Origin: an uncultured Anaerotruncus sp.
GTDB lineage: Bacteria; Bacillota; Clostridia; Oscillospirales; Acutalibacteraceae
Reading direction: 5' to 3'
DNA: 64,000 nucleotides
Assembly: GCA_900539775.1 (NCBI GenBank)
Contig: UQDL01000006.1
Coordinates: 1 to 64,000, forward strand
Below are positions 8,639 to 17,707 of this stretch, piece after piece. Every line of letters starts with the position of its first letter. Within the stretch, counting starts at the first letter, position 1. The notes beneath the pieces were generated by a model that did no database searches, was not told the DNA's origin, and saw nothing but the letters and a program-made list of their open reading frames with translations. A program made the position numbers and the translations under genes.

Positions 8639-9603
8639 TTAATTTCATCATCCTTGGGATCATCAGTAATAACAGCCTTTAAGGCCTCAATTCCCACTTC
8701 CAGAATATCGGGTGTGGGTTCTTTTGTGGTAATTCTTTGCATCCATAAACCGGGTGCGGAAACTATTTTAACAAAAAGATTATCATGCTTTCCCGCATAT
8801 CTTATAAATTCATAGCAAATTCCCATTAAAACCGGCAAAAAAGCAAGTTTTAACAGCATCCATAAAATTCTGACAGCTGCAATTTGCGGAAATATTTTTG
8901 CAATAATCGTGTAAAATACTATGCTGAATATGAGAACAACAAAAATAAAAGATGTGCCGCATCTTGGATGAAAACGAGTGCATTTTGCCGCATTTTCAGT
9001 ATTGAGTTCCAACCCGGCCTCATAGCAGGCAATGGATTTATGCTCAGCACCGTGATACATAAACAAACGCTTAATGTCTTTCATATTGCCGACGATTGCC
9101 ATATAAGCAACAAAGATTATAATTTTTATCACGCCTTCTATAAGGCCTTGATAAGCGGTAATATTGCCGCCGGACCATTCGTTTGCTTTATTAAAAACAA
9201 GAATAGGAAAATACAAAAAAAGCGCAGCCGCAAGTGCAACACCCAAGAAAGAGCCGAGCACCGCTATAAAATTCATCAACTTGTCTCCGAATTTATCAGT
9301 CAGCCATTTTTCAAACTTATTCATATTTTCAGCTTCAACATCCTCCATACCGGACACCTCTGCCGAATACATAAGAGCCTTATAACCGATTATCATTGAT
9401 TCAACAAAGTTCACAACGCCGCGGATTATCGGCAAATTAAAGAATTTACTTTTATCACGCATGTGCTTAACCTTGTGATATTCGGTTAATATTTCACCGT
9501 TCGGCTTACGAACGGAGGTTGCCATTCCCTTTGGACCGAGCATCATAACACCCTCTATGAGTGCCTGACCTCCAACGGAGGTTTTATGAGTTTTTTTGCT
9601 CAT
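8635..9603 (-). CDS. DUF1385 membrane protein (YqhQ-like)
   Basis: A 322-residue protein with the DUF1385 signature: GGQALIEGVMMLGP near the N-terminus, YHGAEHKSIACYE (about residues 187-199) and TRFHPRCGTSF, plus about four membrane helices. The many conserved His, Cys and Glu residues suggest metal or cofactor binding, but the function is unknown. I chose the ATG at 9601-9603 behind AAAGGTG; a GTG four codons upstream is less well placed. It overlaps the end of the histidine kinase gene by 20 bases and the start of prmC by 4. Confidence 0.82.
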   Translation of the reverse strand: MSKKTHKTSVGGQALIEGVMMLGPKGMATSVRKPNGEILTEYHKVKHMRDKSKFFNLPIIRGVVNFVESMIIGYKALMYSAEVSGMEDVEAENMNKFEKWLTDKFGDKLMNFIAVLGSFLGVALAAALFLYFPILVFNKANEWSGGNITAYQGLIEGVIKIIIFVAYMAIVGNMKDIKRLFMYHGAEHKSIACYEAGLELNTENAAKCTRFHPRCGTSFIFVVLIFSIVFYTIIAKIFPQIAAVRILWMLLKLAFLPVLMGICYEFIRYAGKHDNLFVKIVSAPGLWMQRITTKEPTPDILEVGIEALKAVITDDPKDDEIK

Positions 9604-11143
9604 CCGATTTATCACCTTTCAAATTTATGTCTTCGTCTGTTACCTGTTGATCGCCCGATGTTGCCATATCAATTTCCTTTTTTGTTGGGGCGTTGTTAAT
9701 CGGAAGATATATTGTTACAAGAGTGCCTCTGCCCTCTTTACTGTCTATTTCAAGCTTTCCCTTATGGAGATTTACGATTTCGTTTGTTACAGCAAGACCG
9801 ATACCGGATCCGCGAACAGAGACATTTGCCTTGTAGAATTTATCAAACACATGGGGCAAATCTTCTTTTGAAATACCGCAACCCTGATCTGCAATTGAAA
9901 TTTTAACTGCATCATTTTGGCCGAGCATTGTAAATTCGGCCTTAACAAAAATTTTGCTCGGAGCTCTTGAGTATTTCAGCGCATTATCAAGAATGTTCAT
10001 AAACACTTGCTTGAGCCTGTTTGGATCTGCATCAGCCGGAGCGGGAAGTTCCGGGATACTGTATCTTACTTCTATGCCCTCCCGCATTGCTCGCTCACAG
10101 AAAGTAAACACGGTTTCATCAAGCTCGGCAAATATATCCGTTTTAACAAGACGCAAAGTCATTCTGCCGCTTTGCAGTCTGCTGAAATCAAGTAGTTCCT
10201 CAACAAAACCCTCAAGCCTGCCCGCTTCCTTAACAATAACCTGCAAGCCCTTTGATGTAAGCTCATCTCTTTCAACGTCTTGGCTGTAATAAAGCGTTTC
10301 GCCCCAACCCTTTATCGAGGTTAACGGGGTTCTTAACTCATGAGATATTGTTGATATAAAATCATTTTTCATTTTATCTGCCGTTGCAATTTCAGAAGCC
10401 ATTGAATTTATTGAATCACAAAGGATACCGATTTCATCATCATACTTTTTCTCAATTCTTGCATTCAAATTACCGTGTGCAATTTCATTTGTTGTTTTTG
10501 TGATCTCTTTAACGGGAATGATAATAGAGCGAATGAAAAAAAGATTTGAAAGCAAAATAATTGCAAAAACAAAAATAACCAGCACAAGCAAAATTGCTAT
10601 TACCGAAAAAATCTGCGCATCAACATCTTCAATATTGGTCATAACCCTCACAGCGCCCACATTTGCACCTGCAGAATTTTGGATAACTCTCGTTATGGCC
10701 ATAATCTTATCTCCGCCGGGATAAATCTTGCCTACATATTTTCCTGTTCCCGCAGCGGAATTCTTTGCGGAATCATAATCCTCCATCTTAATTTTGCCAA
10801 CCAAAAATCCATTAGATGAAGCAAGCACTTTGCCGTTGTTATCAATAACCCAAACTGTTGTTTTTTCCTTATAGGCATAGTTATCAATAAATTTGGCGGC
10901 AGAGCTTTCAAGAGATGTGCCGGAATCAAGATTGTTTGAAAAATAATTAACGGCATTTGTGGATGCACCTGATTTTAAAATGCTTTCCACAGAATTGTAA
11001 TAATAAGTTTTAACCGAAAAGCTTGCCACGGAAAAGGCAACGGCAAGAACAATGACAACAACAAGAATAATATTTAAAAGCCATCTTTTGGTTAGCCCGT
11101 CAACCTTTAGTTTTTTAAATTTTGCAAACTCTTTCTTTTTCAT
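9584..11143 (-). CDS. Membrane sensor histidine kinase
   Basis: A 519-residue sensor kinase: N-terminal membrane helix (about 22-44), extracellular sensor (about 45-175) with Cache-like features, second helix (about 176-203), HAMP domain (about 204-255), HisKA with phosphoacceptor His268 in the pattern SHELRTPL, and a HATPase domain with N-box NILDNALKYS and G-boxes DQGCGIS and GSGIGLAV. A charged tail of about 35 residues follows the catalytic domain. The cognate response regulator gene is immediately upstream. The operon position with a calcium-motif lipoprotein suggests envelope sensing. The stimulus is unknown. Confidence 0.92.
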   Translation of the reverse strand: MKKKEFAKFKKLKVDGLTKRWLLNIILVVVIVLAVAFSVASFSVKTYYYNSVESILKSGASTNAVNYFSNNLDSGTSLESSAAKFIDNYAYKEKTTVWVIDNNGKVLASSNGFLVGKIKMEDYDSAKNSAAGTGKYVGKIYPGGDKIMAITRVIQNSAGANVGAVRVMTNIEDVDAQIFSVIAILLVLVIFVFAIILLSNLFFIRSIIIPVKEITKTTNEIAHGNLNARIEKKYDDEIGILCDSINSMASEIATADKMKNDFISTISHELRTPLTSIKGWGETLYYSQDVERDELTSKGLQVIVKEAGRLEGFVEELLDFSRLQSGRMTLRLVKTDIFAELDETVFTFCERAMREGIEVRYSIPELPAPADADPNRLKQVFMNILDNALKYSRAPSKIFVKAEFTMLGQNDAVKISIADQGCGISKEDLPHVFDKFYKANVSVRGSGIGLAVTNEIVNLHKGKLEIDSKEGRGTLVTIYLPINNAPTKKEIDMATSGDQQVTDEDINLKGDKSDEQKNS

Positions 11144-11163
11144 TACAACTCTGTCTTTCGCAA

Positions 11164-11877
11164 TTATTTACTGTTTGTTATCCACTTATAGCCAAGGCCC
11201 CAAATTGTTACAAGCCTTGTCGGTGATGATGGATTATCCTCAACCTTCATTCTGAGTCGGCGAATATTAACATCAACTATTTTCTCATCGCCGAAATAGT
11301 TATTACCCCAAACCTGCTTTAAAATATCTGTTCTGCTGAGTGCTGCGTTTGGATTTTTAAAGAAATACTCAATGATTTGAAATTCAACCTGTGTAAGCTC
11401 AATAAGCTGCTTTGCTTTTGAAAGGGTGCGATTTCTTAAATTAAGTTCAAACTCATCAAGCACAATTGTATCAAGCTGAGAATCGTTTTTTCTGAATCCT
11501 CTTGTCATTTCAACACGGCGATAAACCGCATCCACTCTGGCCATAAGTTCACTCGGCGAAAACGGCTTTGTAACATAATCATCTGCACCCACAAGAAGGC
11601 CGGTTACTTTATCCATTTCTTGAGTTTTTGCCGACAGCATTATTATGCCAAGATCCGAAGAACGCTTACGAAGCTCTTTGCAAACGGTGAGTCCGTCTAT
11701 TTCCGGCATCATAATATCAAGAATAGCCACATCAAATGAGCTTTCGTTTTTTGAAAACAAATCAAGCGCAACAGCACCGTTTTCGGCCTGCTCAACTTCG
11801 TAACCGCTTCTTGTTAAATTGATGACTATGAACTCGCGAATGGATTCTTCATCCTCGGCAACAAGCACTTTTTTCAT
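11164..11877 (-). CDS. Response regulator, OmpR/PhoB family
   Basis: A 237-residue DNA-binding regulator. The receiver domain (residues 1-120) has the acidic pocket Glu8-Asp9, phosphoacceptor Asp54 in LDIMMP, and Lys104 in the DYVTKPF motif. A winged-helix effector domain (about 140-235) ends in RRLRMKVEDNP...TIWGLGYKW. It is transcribed just before its partner histidine kinase and after a lipoprotein gene. AAGGAG precedes the ATG. Confidence 0.93.
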   Translation of the reverse strand: MKKVLVAEDEESIREFIVINLTRSGYEVEQAENGAVALDLFSKNESSFDVAILDIMMPEIDGLTVCKELRKRSSDLGIIMLSAKTQEMDKVTGLLVGADDYVTKPFSPSELMARVDAVYRRVEMTRGFRKNDSQLDTIVLDEFELNLRNRTLSKAKQLIELTQVEFQIIEYFFKNPNAALSRTDILKQVWGNNYFGDEKIVDVNIRRLRMKVEDNPSSPTRLVTIWGLGYKWITNSK

Positions 11878-11889
11878 AATCTATTCTCC

Positions 11890-13191
11890 TTAATAAGATT
11901 TTATCATTGATTTCAGATCCTCTGTGGAAAGCCGCACATCGGACTGAGAATTACAGTCTGCAAGATATATATATCCCGATTCATTCATAATTTCGGTGTA
12001 ATTTGAATAATTTGCAGCCGTTTCAGCATAATGAGTGCTTGTAACACAAGCAACTGCAAAAATCATATTACCGGCAGAGTCAAGCACGGTAAGCTTAGAA
12101 TTCTCCGCATTATATTCTGCAGTAATATTACCGATCAGCTCATCGGGAATAACAAGCTGATATTCATCTTTTTCAACGGCAAGAGAGCAGCACACCGGGC
12201 TCATAACATTACCGTCGTATTTATTCCATTCAACGGCATAAACATTTTCGGGCAAATCATAAAAATCATAATCAAGCGGTATTTCAATTTCGCCGTCGCC
12301 GTTTATATCCATGCACGAAAGCATTGAATAGCGTGTTGTGTTTTTAGTTATTCCGGTTGTGTAGCTGTAATACGGAGATATAATTGTGTTGTATTTATCT
12401 GACCAATATATTATCTCCGTCAGCATTTGTGTGCCGTTGGATTTAACCGCATCGGCATACACATATGTGCGTCCGTTTTTAACGGCATAAGAAAGGGTTT
12501 TGTAATAGCTTATATGGCCGTCAAGCTTTGTTCTGCCAAGAATTTTCGCATCGCCTGAATAATATGAATATAACACGGCACTTGCGGAAACGGAATCTCC
12601 GGAATCAATTGTGAAAACAGCAAGCTCATTTACAGAATCATTATTAAGATCCGCTGCAATGTAATTATTCATAACAATTGTTTTTCCGATTTGAGAAAGA
12701 GCACCTGAGCCATCCTCTGCCGACGAATAAACGCAAAGCGAATGAATTGTGGCATTAGCCATGGCATTCCAAAGAATTATATATTCATAGTCTCCGTTTC
12801 CGTTTAAATCGGCAAAATCAAGAGAATAAACCTCTGCATTATCCGTTTCGATATTAGACACAACAGACCATTTATTTTCTTTTTTATCAATAACAGCCAT
12901 ATCAAGTCTGCCCGGATGCTGTGCCGGCTCATAAAACACCACAGCCTCATTTTGCGAATCACCGTCTGCATCAACAAGATTATAAGCAGCAGTGTAATTT
13001 CCCGCAACGGGAGATTTTAATTTAAATCCACCGCCTGCATAAGCAACAAGCGCATTTTGAATTTCAGCGTCATCGCCCTGCGGAGATACAGGAGAGATTA
13101 ACTCATCAACAGAAGATGCAAGCCTGAATGAGCAGCCCGAAAAAAGCAGAGCCACAGCAAGAATCAATGCAAAGATTTTAAAATACTTCAA
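11890..13191 (-). CDS. Lipoprotein with calcium-binding-like repeats
   Basis: A 433-residue predicted lipoprotein with lipobox LFSGC (Cys20). The mature part carries several acidic loop motifs of the FG-GAP/VCBS or dockerin type: DADGDSQNEA (about residue 74), DLNGNGDYEY, DLNNDSVNEL and DINGDGEIEI, suggesting a calcium-binding beta-propeller. I do not recognise a specific family. It is the first gene before a two-component pair (13 bases upstream of the regulator), so it may be a sensor accessory on the outer face of the membrane. A possible -10 TATAAT lies at 13244-13249 on the minus strand but without a convincing -35. Confidence 0.7.
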   Translation of the reverse strand: MKYFKIFALILAVALLFSGCSFRLASSVDELISPVSPQGDDAEIQNALVAYAGGGFKLKSPVAGNYTAAYNLVDADGDSQNEAVVFYEPAQHPGRLDMAVIDKKENKWSVVSNIETDNAEVYSLDFADLNGNGDYEYIILWNAMANATIHSLCVYSSAEDGSGALSQIGKTIVMNNYIAADLNNDSVNELAVFTIDSGDSVSASAVLYSYYSGDAKILGRTKLDGHISYYKTLSYAVKNGRTYVYADAVKSNGTQMLTEIIYWSDKYNTIISPYYSYTTGITKNTTRYSMLSCMDINGDGEIEIPLDYDFYDLPENVYAVEWNKYDGNVMSPVCCSLAVEKDEYQLVIPDELIGNITAEYNAENSKLTVLDSAGNMIFAVACVTSTHYAETAANYSNYTEIMNESGYIYLADCNSQSDVRLSTEDLKSMIKSY

Positions 13192-13368
13192 GCTTTTCCC
13201 TCCTTGGCAGCGAATGTGCCTTATAATCCAGCATATTTGTAATATTATATCATTAAATTATTACAAAATAAATATCTTTTTTATATTATTTAAAATAATT
13301 ATTACAAAAAAGGCAACGAAAGAGTGGGCAATATTTACAAAAATTATACTATTTCAACTTTACGGCAA

Positions 13369-13407
13369 CAAAAAATCCCGCAATGTTACGCAAATAACAA
13401 AGCGGGA
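13369..13407 (-). terminator. Terminator of the purine uptake operon
   Basis: Hairpin arms TCCCGC (13376-13381) and GCGGGA (13402-13407); on the minus strand it is followed by six Ts. It lies 19 bases after the hpt stop. Confidence 0.75.
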
Positions 13408-13425
13408 AATATAATATAATTCACA

Positions 13426-13965
13426 TTACTTTTCGTAAACAGATCTTTTAAGCGCACCTATATAAGGCAAATTTCTGTATTTTTGATCATAATCAAGACC
13501 GTATCCGACAACAAATTCATCCGGCACATCACAGCCTACATAATCCGGAGAAATCTGTGCTACTCGCCTTTCGGGCTTATCAAGCAAAGTTACAATGCTT
13601 ATTGAATTTGCACCGCGGGTTTTCAAAATTTCAGAAACATATTTTAGCGTTCTGCCGCTGTCCAAAATATCCTCAACAATCAAAACATCATAACCGTCCA
13701 AATCAATATCAATATCCTTGGTGATTTTAACACGGCCTGTTGATTCCGTTCCGCTGCCGTAAGAAGACACAGACATAAAATCAATGCTGAGCGGCAAATC
13801 AATTTGACGAACGAGATCCGTCATAAAGAAAACACAGCCTTTAAGGATACCGAGAACAAGCAGATTTTTTCCTTTGAAATCTTTAGTGATTTGGGCACCG
13901 AGCCTTGCGTTTATATCGCTCAACTCCTGCTCCGAAACAAGTATTTTTTCAATATCACCAAGCAT
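13426..13965 (-). CDS. hpt: Hypoxanthine phosphoribosyltransferase
   Basis: A 179-residue type I phosphoribosyltransferase converting hypoxanthine (and usually guanine) plus PRPP to IMP or GMP. The PRPP-binding loop VLIVEDILDSGRTL lies near residues 95-108, and the C-terminal purine-contact segment DEFVVGYGLDYDQKYRNLPYIG is present as two adjoining parts. It is last in a purine uptake operon behind the two permease genes (9-base gap), so imported bases or nucleosides can be salvaged directly. Length is normal for the family. Confidence 0.93.
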   Translation of the reverse strand: MLGDIEKILVSEQELSDINARLGAQITKDFKGKNLLVLGILKGCVFFMTDLVRQIDLPLSIDFMSVSSYGSGTESTGRVKITKDIDIDLDGYDVLIVEDILDSGRTLKYVSEILKTRGANSISIVTLLDKPERRVAQISPDYVGCDVPDEFVVGYGLDYDQKYRNLPYIGALKRSVYEK

Positions 13966-13974
13966 AATTAAAAT

Positions 13975-14967
13975 TTACCTATCCTCTCTGAAATATGACA
14001 AACCGAGCGATGCAGGGCCAAGATTTTCCTTTTTCTTTTTAACACTTGCCAAAACAAGAACAATAATAGTAACAACATAAGGAATCATCTTATAAAGCTC
14101 CTGCGTGCGAAGTGCGCCCGGAACATAAAGATAAACTATATACAAACCGCCGAAAGCAATTGAGCCGAGAATACTGAGATTCGGGCGCCAAATTGCGAAA
14201 ATTACAAGAGCAATTGCAAGCCAACCTCTGTCGCCAAAGCCGTCGTTTGACCAAACGCCGTTTGCATAATCCATAACATAATAAAGGCCGCCGAATCCGG
14301 CAATAACGCTGCCGAGACAAGTTGCAATATATTTTGAGCGATTTACATTGATGCCTGCGGCATCGGCAGTAGCGGGATTTTCACCTACAGCCCTAAGATG
14401 AAGACCTCCCCTTGTGCGATTAAGGAAAAATGAGCATGCGATTGCAATAATAATTGCAGCATAAGCAAGGAATCCGTATGAAAGGAAAAGCTTGCCGAAC
14501 CAACCGGTGCTGTCTGCACCGGGAAGTGTTGTTCTGAAAAAGCTGCTTGTTGTTGTTAATGCAACGGAAGGAACATCGGATCCGGTGATTTTGATAAGAG
14601 AACCGCCGAAAAAGTTACCGAAGCCGGTGCCGAAAGTGGTGAGCGCCAAACCGGTAACATTCTGATTTGCACGGAGTGTAACGGTTAAGAAGCAATACAA
14701 AAGACCAGCCAAAAATGATCCGAGAATGCAGCACAAAAGCGGAATGATTACCGCAAGAAAAGGCACAGCATCTTCACCTGAAGAAAGCGAATTTTCATAG
14801 AGAAAAGCGCCGATAACGCCGCTCATGCCGCCGATATACATTACACCGGGTATACCGAGGTTAAGGTTGCCGGATTTTTCCGTCATTATTTCGCCGGTTG
14901 AGCCGAAAAGAAGCGGAATGCCCTGCATTATGGCTCTGTGAAGAAAGGTTATGAGTGAAGAAAACAT
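13975..14967 (-). CDS. Nucleoside-type ABC transporter permease, second subunit
   Basis: A 330-residue permease of the branched-chain-amino-acid/BMP superfamily (BPD_transp_2), with about eight to ten membrane helices. The conserved segment RAVGENPATADAAGINV is the EAA-like coupling region for the ATPase. The partner permease precedes it by one base. With the BMP-type binding lipoprotein and the two-domain ATPase upstream it forms a purine-nucleoside importer of the NupABC/BmpA type. Substrate assignment rests on family and on the flanking xpt and hpt genes. Confidence 0.88.
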   Translation of the reverse strand: MFSSLITFLHRAIMQGIPLLFGSTGEIMTEKSGNLNLGIPGVMYIGGMSGVIGAFLYENSLSSGEDAVPFLAVIIPLLCCILGSFLAGLLYCFLTVTLRANQNVTGLALTTFGTGFGNFFGGSLIKITGSDVPSVALTTTSSFFRTTLPGADSTGWFGKLFLSYGFLAYAAIIIAIACSFFLNRTRGGLHLRAVGENPATADAAGINVNRSKYIATCLGSVIAGFGGLYYVMDYANGVWSNDGFGDRGWLAIALVIFAIWRPNLSILGSIAFGGLYIVYLYVPGALRTQELYKMIPYVVTIIVLVLASVKKKKENLGPASLGLSYFREDR

Positions 14968-14968
14968 A

Positions 14969-16078
14969 TCACTTTACCTCCTTATTTGCTTTTCTGAACT
15001 TTAATTCATAGTTGATGAAAAATTCGCTGCCTATGATAAAGAAAAGAATGATGCCGGTTATAATATCCGAAAATGATTCATTAAGATTAAACACCATTGA
15101 AATTTGGCTTGCGCCGGCACTGAGGAAAACAAGCAAAAGCGATGTTATAATCATATAAATCGGGTTAAACTTTGCAAGCCAAGAAACCATGATTGCGGTA
15201 AATCCCCTATTTCCCGCAGTTGTTGAAGAAATAGTATGATCCGTGCCGCCGACAAGCAAAAAGCCGGCAATACCGCAAACGGCACCTGATACAAACATAG
15301 TTCTTAAAATAACCTTTTTAACATTGATGCCTATATACTTAGCCGTGTTTTCGGATTCGCCAACAACGGAAAGCTCATAGCCGTGCTTACTGTATTTCAG
15401 ATAAATATACATTGCAACCGTGAGCACCAAAACGATCAGAATATTAAGCAAATAATCATAATCGCCGATTGTGGGCAGCCAACCCTGCATTGAATTTCCG
15501 TTTATAACACCGATTTTACCGGAGCCTTTCGGATTTTCCCAATACATACAAAAATACGATACAATTTGAATTGCAACATAGTTCATCATAAGGGTAAACA
15601 ATGTTTCATTTGTGTTAAAATTAGCCTTAAAGATTGCCGGGATAATAGCCCAAATTGCGCCTGCAAGAATGCTGGCAAAGAGCATAACAATAATGAGCAA
15701 GCCGTTGGGAAGCTTGCCGCCAAGCAAAATCATGCATGCAGCTGTTGCAAGACCGCCGATAAGCACCTGGCCTTCACCGCCGATATTCCAAAACCGCATT
15801 TTAAATGCAGGAGTTAATGCAAGCGAAACACAAAGCAACATTGAAAGATTTTGCAAAAGCTTCCAAATTTTTCTTTCTGTTCCAAATGCGCCCTCAAACA
15901 TTGTGGCATACACGGAAAAAGGATTTTCACCTGTTAAAAGCATAGTAACAACGGCGCAAATAATAAGTGCCGCCAAAACAGCTCCGATACGGATAAGCCA
16001 TGCTTTGCCGCCGGATATATGGGCACGCTTTGCAATATGGAAAAGCGGCTCATGAACTTTTTTGTTTTTAGTTTCCAT
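14969..16078 (-). CDS. Nucleoside-type ABC transporter permease, first subunit
   Basis: A 369-residue permease with a Lys/His-rich cytoplasmic N-terminus and about eight to ten membrane helices. The coupling region reads ELSVVGESENTAKYIGINV (about residues 231-249). Its start codon overlaps the last base of the ATPase gene, so translation is coupled. It forms the heterodimeric channel with the next gene product. Confidence 0.88.
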   Translation of the reverse strand: METKNKKVHEPLFHIAKRAHISGGKAWLIRIGAVLAALIICAVVTMLLTGENPFSVYATMFEGAFGTERKIWKLLQNLSMLLCVSLALTPAFKMRFWNIGGEGQVLIGGLATAACMILLGGKLPNGLLIIVMLFASILAGAIWAIIPAIFKANFNTNETLFTLMMNYVAIQIVSYFCMYWENPKGSGKIGVINGNSMQGWLPTIGDYDYLLNILIVLVLTVAMYIYLKYSKHGYELSVVGESENTAKYIGINVKKVILRTMFVSGAVCGIAGFLLVGGTDHTISSTTAGNRGFTAIMVSWLAKFNPIYMIITSLLLVFLSAGASQISMVFNLNESFSDIITGIILFFIIGSEFFINYELKFRKANKEVK

Positions 16079-17610
16079 TACTGCTCCTCCTTGCCGTCTG
16101 TTTTTGTCATAAGGAAGCCAAGTTCCTCTTTTGTTGTTGTGCGGCCGTCAACCACACCCGTTACCTTGCCTGAATTCATAACAAGAATTCTGTCACAAAG
16201 CTCAACAAGAACATCAAGATCCTCGCCGACGAATATAACCGCAACACCGTTTGCCTTTTGTTTATTAAGCAGATTATAAATCACATATGAGGAATTGATA
16301 TCAAGGCCTCTTACCGGATAAGCGGCCATAAGAAGCCTGGGATTTAAAGCAATCTCTCTGCCAACAAGTATTTTTTGAACATTACCGCCAGAAAGCTTGC
16401 GAACCGGAGTGGCAGTGCCCGGCGTAACAACCTCAAGACTTTGAATTATATTTTCTGCAAGATCTTTGGGATTTTTTCTGTCTACAAACAAGGAATGGCC
16501 CTTTTTATAGCTTCTGAGCATCATATTATCGGTAATATCCATATTGCCGACAAGACCCATACCGAGCCTATCTTCAGGAACGAAAGAAAGGCGAACACCG
16601 AGATCACGAATTTGTGTTGGTGTTTTATCCCTAAGATTAACGGTTTCACCGTCTTGCGTATTATAAAAGATTTCGCCGCTTTCAAGATTTTGAAGGCCTG
16701 CAACAGCCTCAAGCATTTCTCTTTGGCCGCTGCCTGCAATACCTGCTATTCCGAGAATTTCTCCCGATCTAGCCGTGAATGAAATATCATCAAGAATTGT
16801 TCTGCCCTCTGCATTTTTTGCGGAAATGTGCTTAACCATAAGCATATCCGCAGGATTTACGGGATCAGTTCTTTCAATATTAAGCGAAATCTTTTTGCCC
16901 ACCATCATTTCCGTGAGCGATTGCTCTGTTGCATCTTTAGTTTCAACAGTGCCGATATATTCACCCTTGCGCAAAACCGCAACACGATCCGAAAGCGCAA
17001 GCACTTCATGAAGCTTATGAGTGATAATAATTATTGATTTACCGTCCTTACGCATTTTGCGAAGAACATCAAACAGTTTATCTGTTTCGTGCGGAGTAAG
17101 AACAGCCGTGGGTTCATCAAGAATAAGTATATCGGCGCCCCTGTAAAGCACTTTAATAATTTCAACGGTTTGTTTTTCGGAAACGGACATCTCATAGATT
17201 TTTCTGCTTAAATCTATTTCAAAGCCGTATTTATCGGTAATTTCACGAACCTTTTTTTCTGCTTCTTTAAGATTAAGTTTTTTACCGTCTTTAACACCCA
17301 AAACGATATTTTCGGTTGCATTAAAAACATCAACAAGCTTAAAATGCTGATGCACCATTCCGATTCCGCATTCAAAAGAATCTTTAGGGGATTTTATCAC
17401 AACTTCTTTACCGTTAATAAATATTTGGCCTTCATCCGGAAAATAAATTCCCGAAAGCATATTCATAAGGGTTGTTTTGCCGCTGCCGTTTTCGCCTAAT
17501 ATTGCAAGGATTTCGCCTTTTTTTACCTGCAAATTAACATCTTTATTGGCAACGATTGATCCGAAAGTTTTTGTGATACCTTTAAGCTCTATTGCAAGAG
17601 ATTCGCTCAT
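16078..17610 (-). CDS. Nucleoside-type ABC transporter ATP-binding protein (two ABC domains)
   Basis: A 510-residue fused ATPase. Domain 1 has Walker A GENGSGKTT, a divergent signature (MSVSEKQ) and Walker B ILILDEPTA; domain 2 has the degenerate Walker A GIAGSGQRE and signature LSGGNVQK, with PVRGLDI in place of a normal Walker B end. This asymmetry is normal for the RbsA/BMP class. I chose the ATG at 17608-17610, 7 bases after GGAGGG; a longer open frame upstream has no binding site. It energises the two permeases downstream. Confidence 0.9.
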   Translation of the reverse strand: MSESLAIELKGITKTFGSIVANKDVNLQVKKGEILAILGENGSGKTTLMNMLSGIYFPDEGQIFINGKEVVIKSPKDSFECGIGMVHQHFKLVDVFNATENIVLGVKDGKKLNLKEAEKKVREITDKYGFEIDLSRKIYEMSVSEKQTVEIIKVLYRGADILILDEPTAVLTPHETDKLFDVLRKMRKDGKSIIIITHKLHEVLALSDRVAVLRKGEYIGTVETKDATEQSLTEMMVGKKISLNIERTDPVNPADMLMVKHISAKNAEGRTILDDISFTARSGEILGIAGIAGSGQREMLEAVAGLQNLESGEIFYNTQDGETVNLRDKTPTQIRDLGVRLSFVPEDRLGMGLVGNMDITDNMMLRSYKKGHSLFVDRKNPKDLAENIIQSLEVVTPGTATPVRKLSGGNVQKILVGREIALNPRLLMAAYPVRGLDINSSYVIYNLLNKQKANGVAVIFVGEDLDVLVELCDRILVMNSGKVTGVVDGRTTTKEELGFLMTKTDGKEEQ

Positions 17611-17655
17611 TACTTGCCCTCCGTGGAAATCTAAATAATATATTAAAATATTATA

Positions 17656-17681
17656 CCGCGGCCGATTTTCATCGGCCACGG
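17656..17681 (-). terminator. Intercistronic hairpin between binding protein and ATPase genes
   Basis: An 11-bp stem with one wobble, arms CCGCGGCCGAT (17656-17666) and ATCGGCCACGG (17671-17681), closed in the mRNA by a GAAA tetraloop. The downstream minus-strand sequence is AT-rich rather than a clean T run. It is probably a partial terminator or mRNA 3' stabiliser giving more binding protein than ATPase. Confidence 0.6.
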
Positions 17682-17707
17682 AAAATATTATAACTTATTT
17701 ATTCAAC

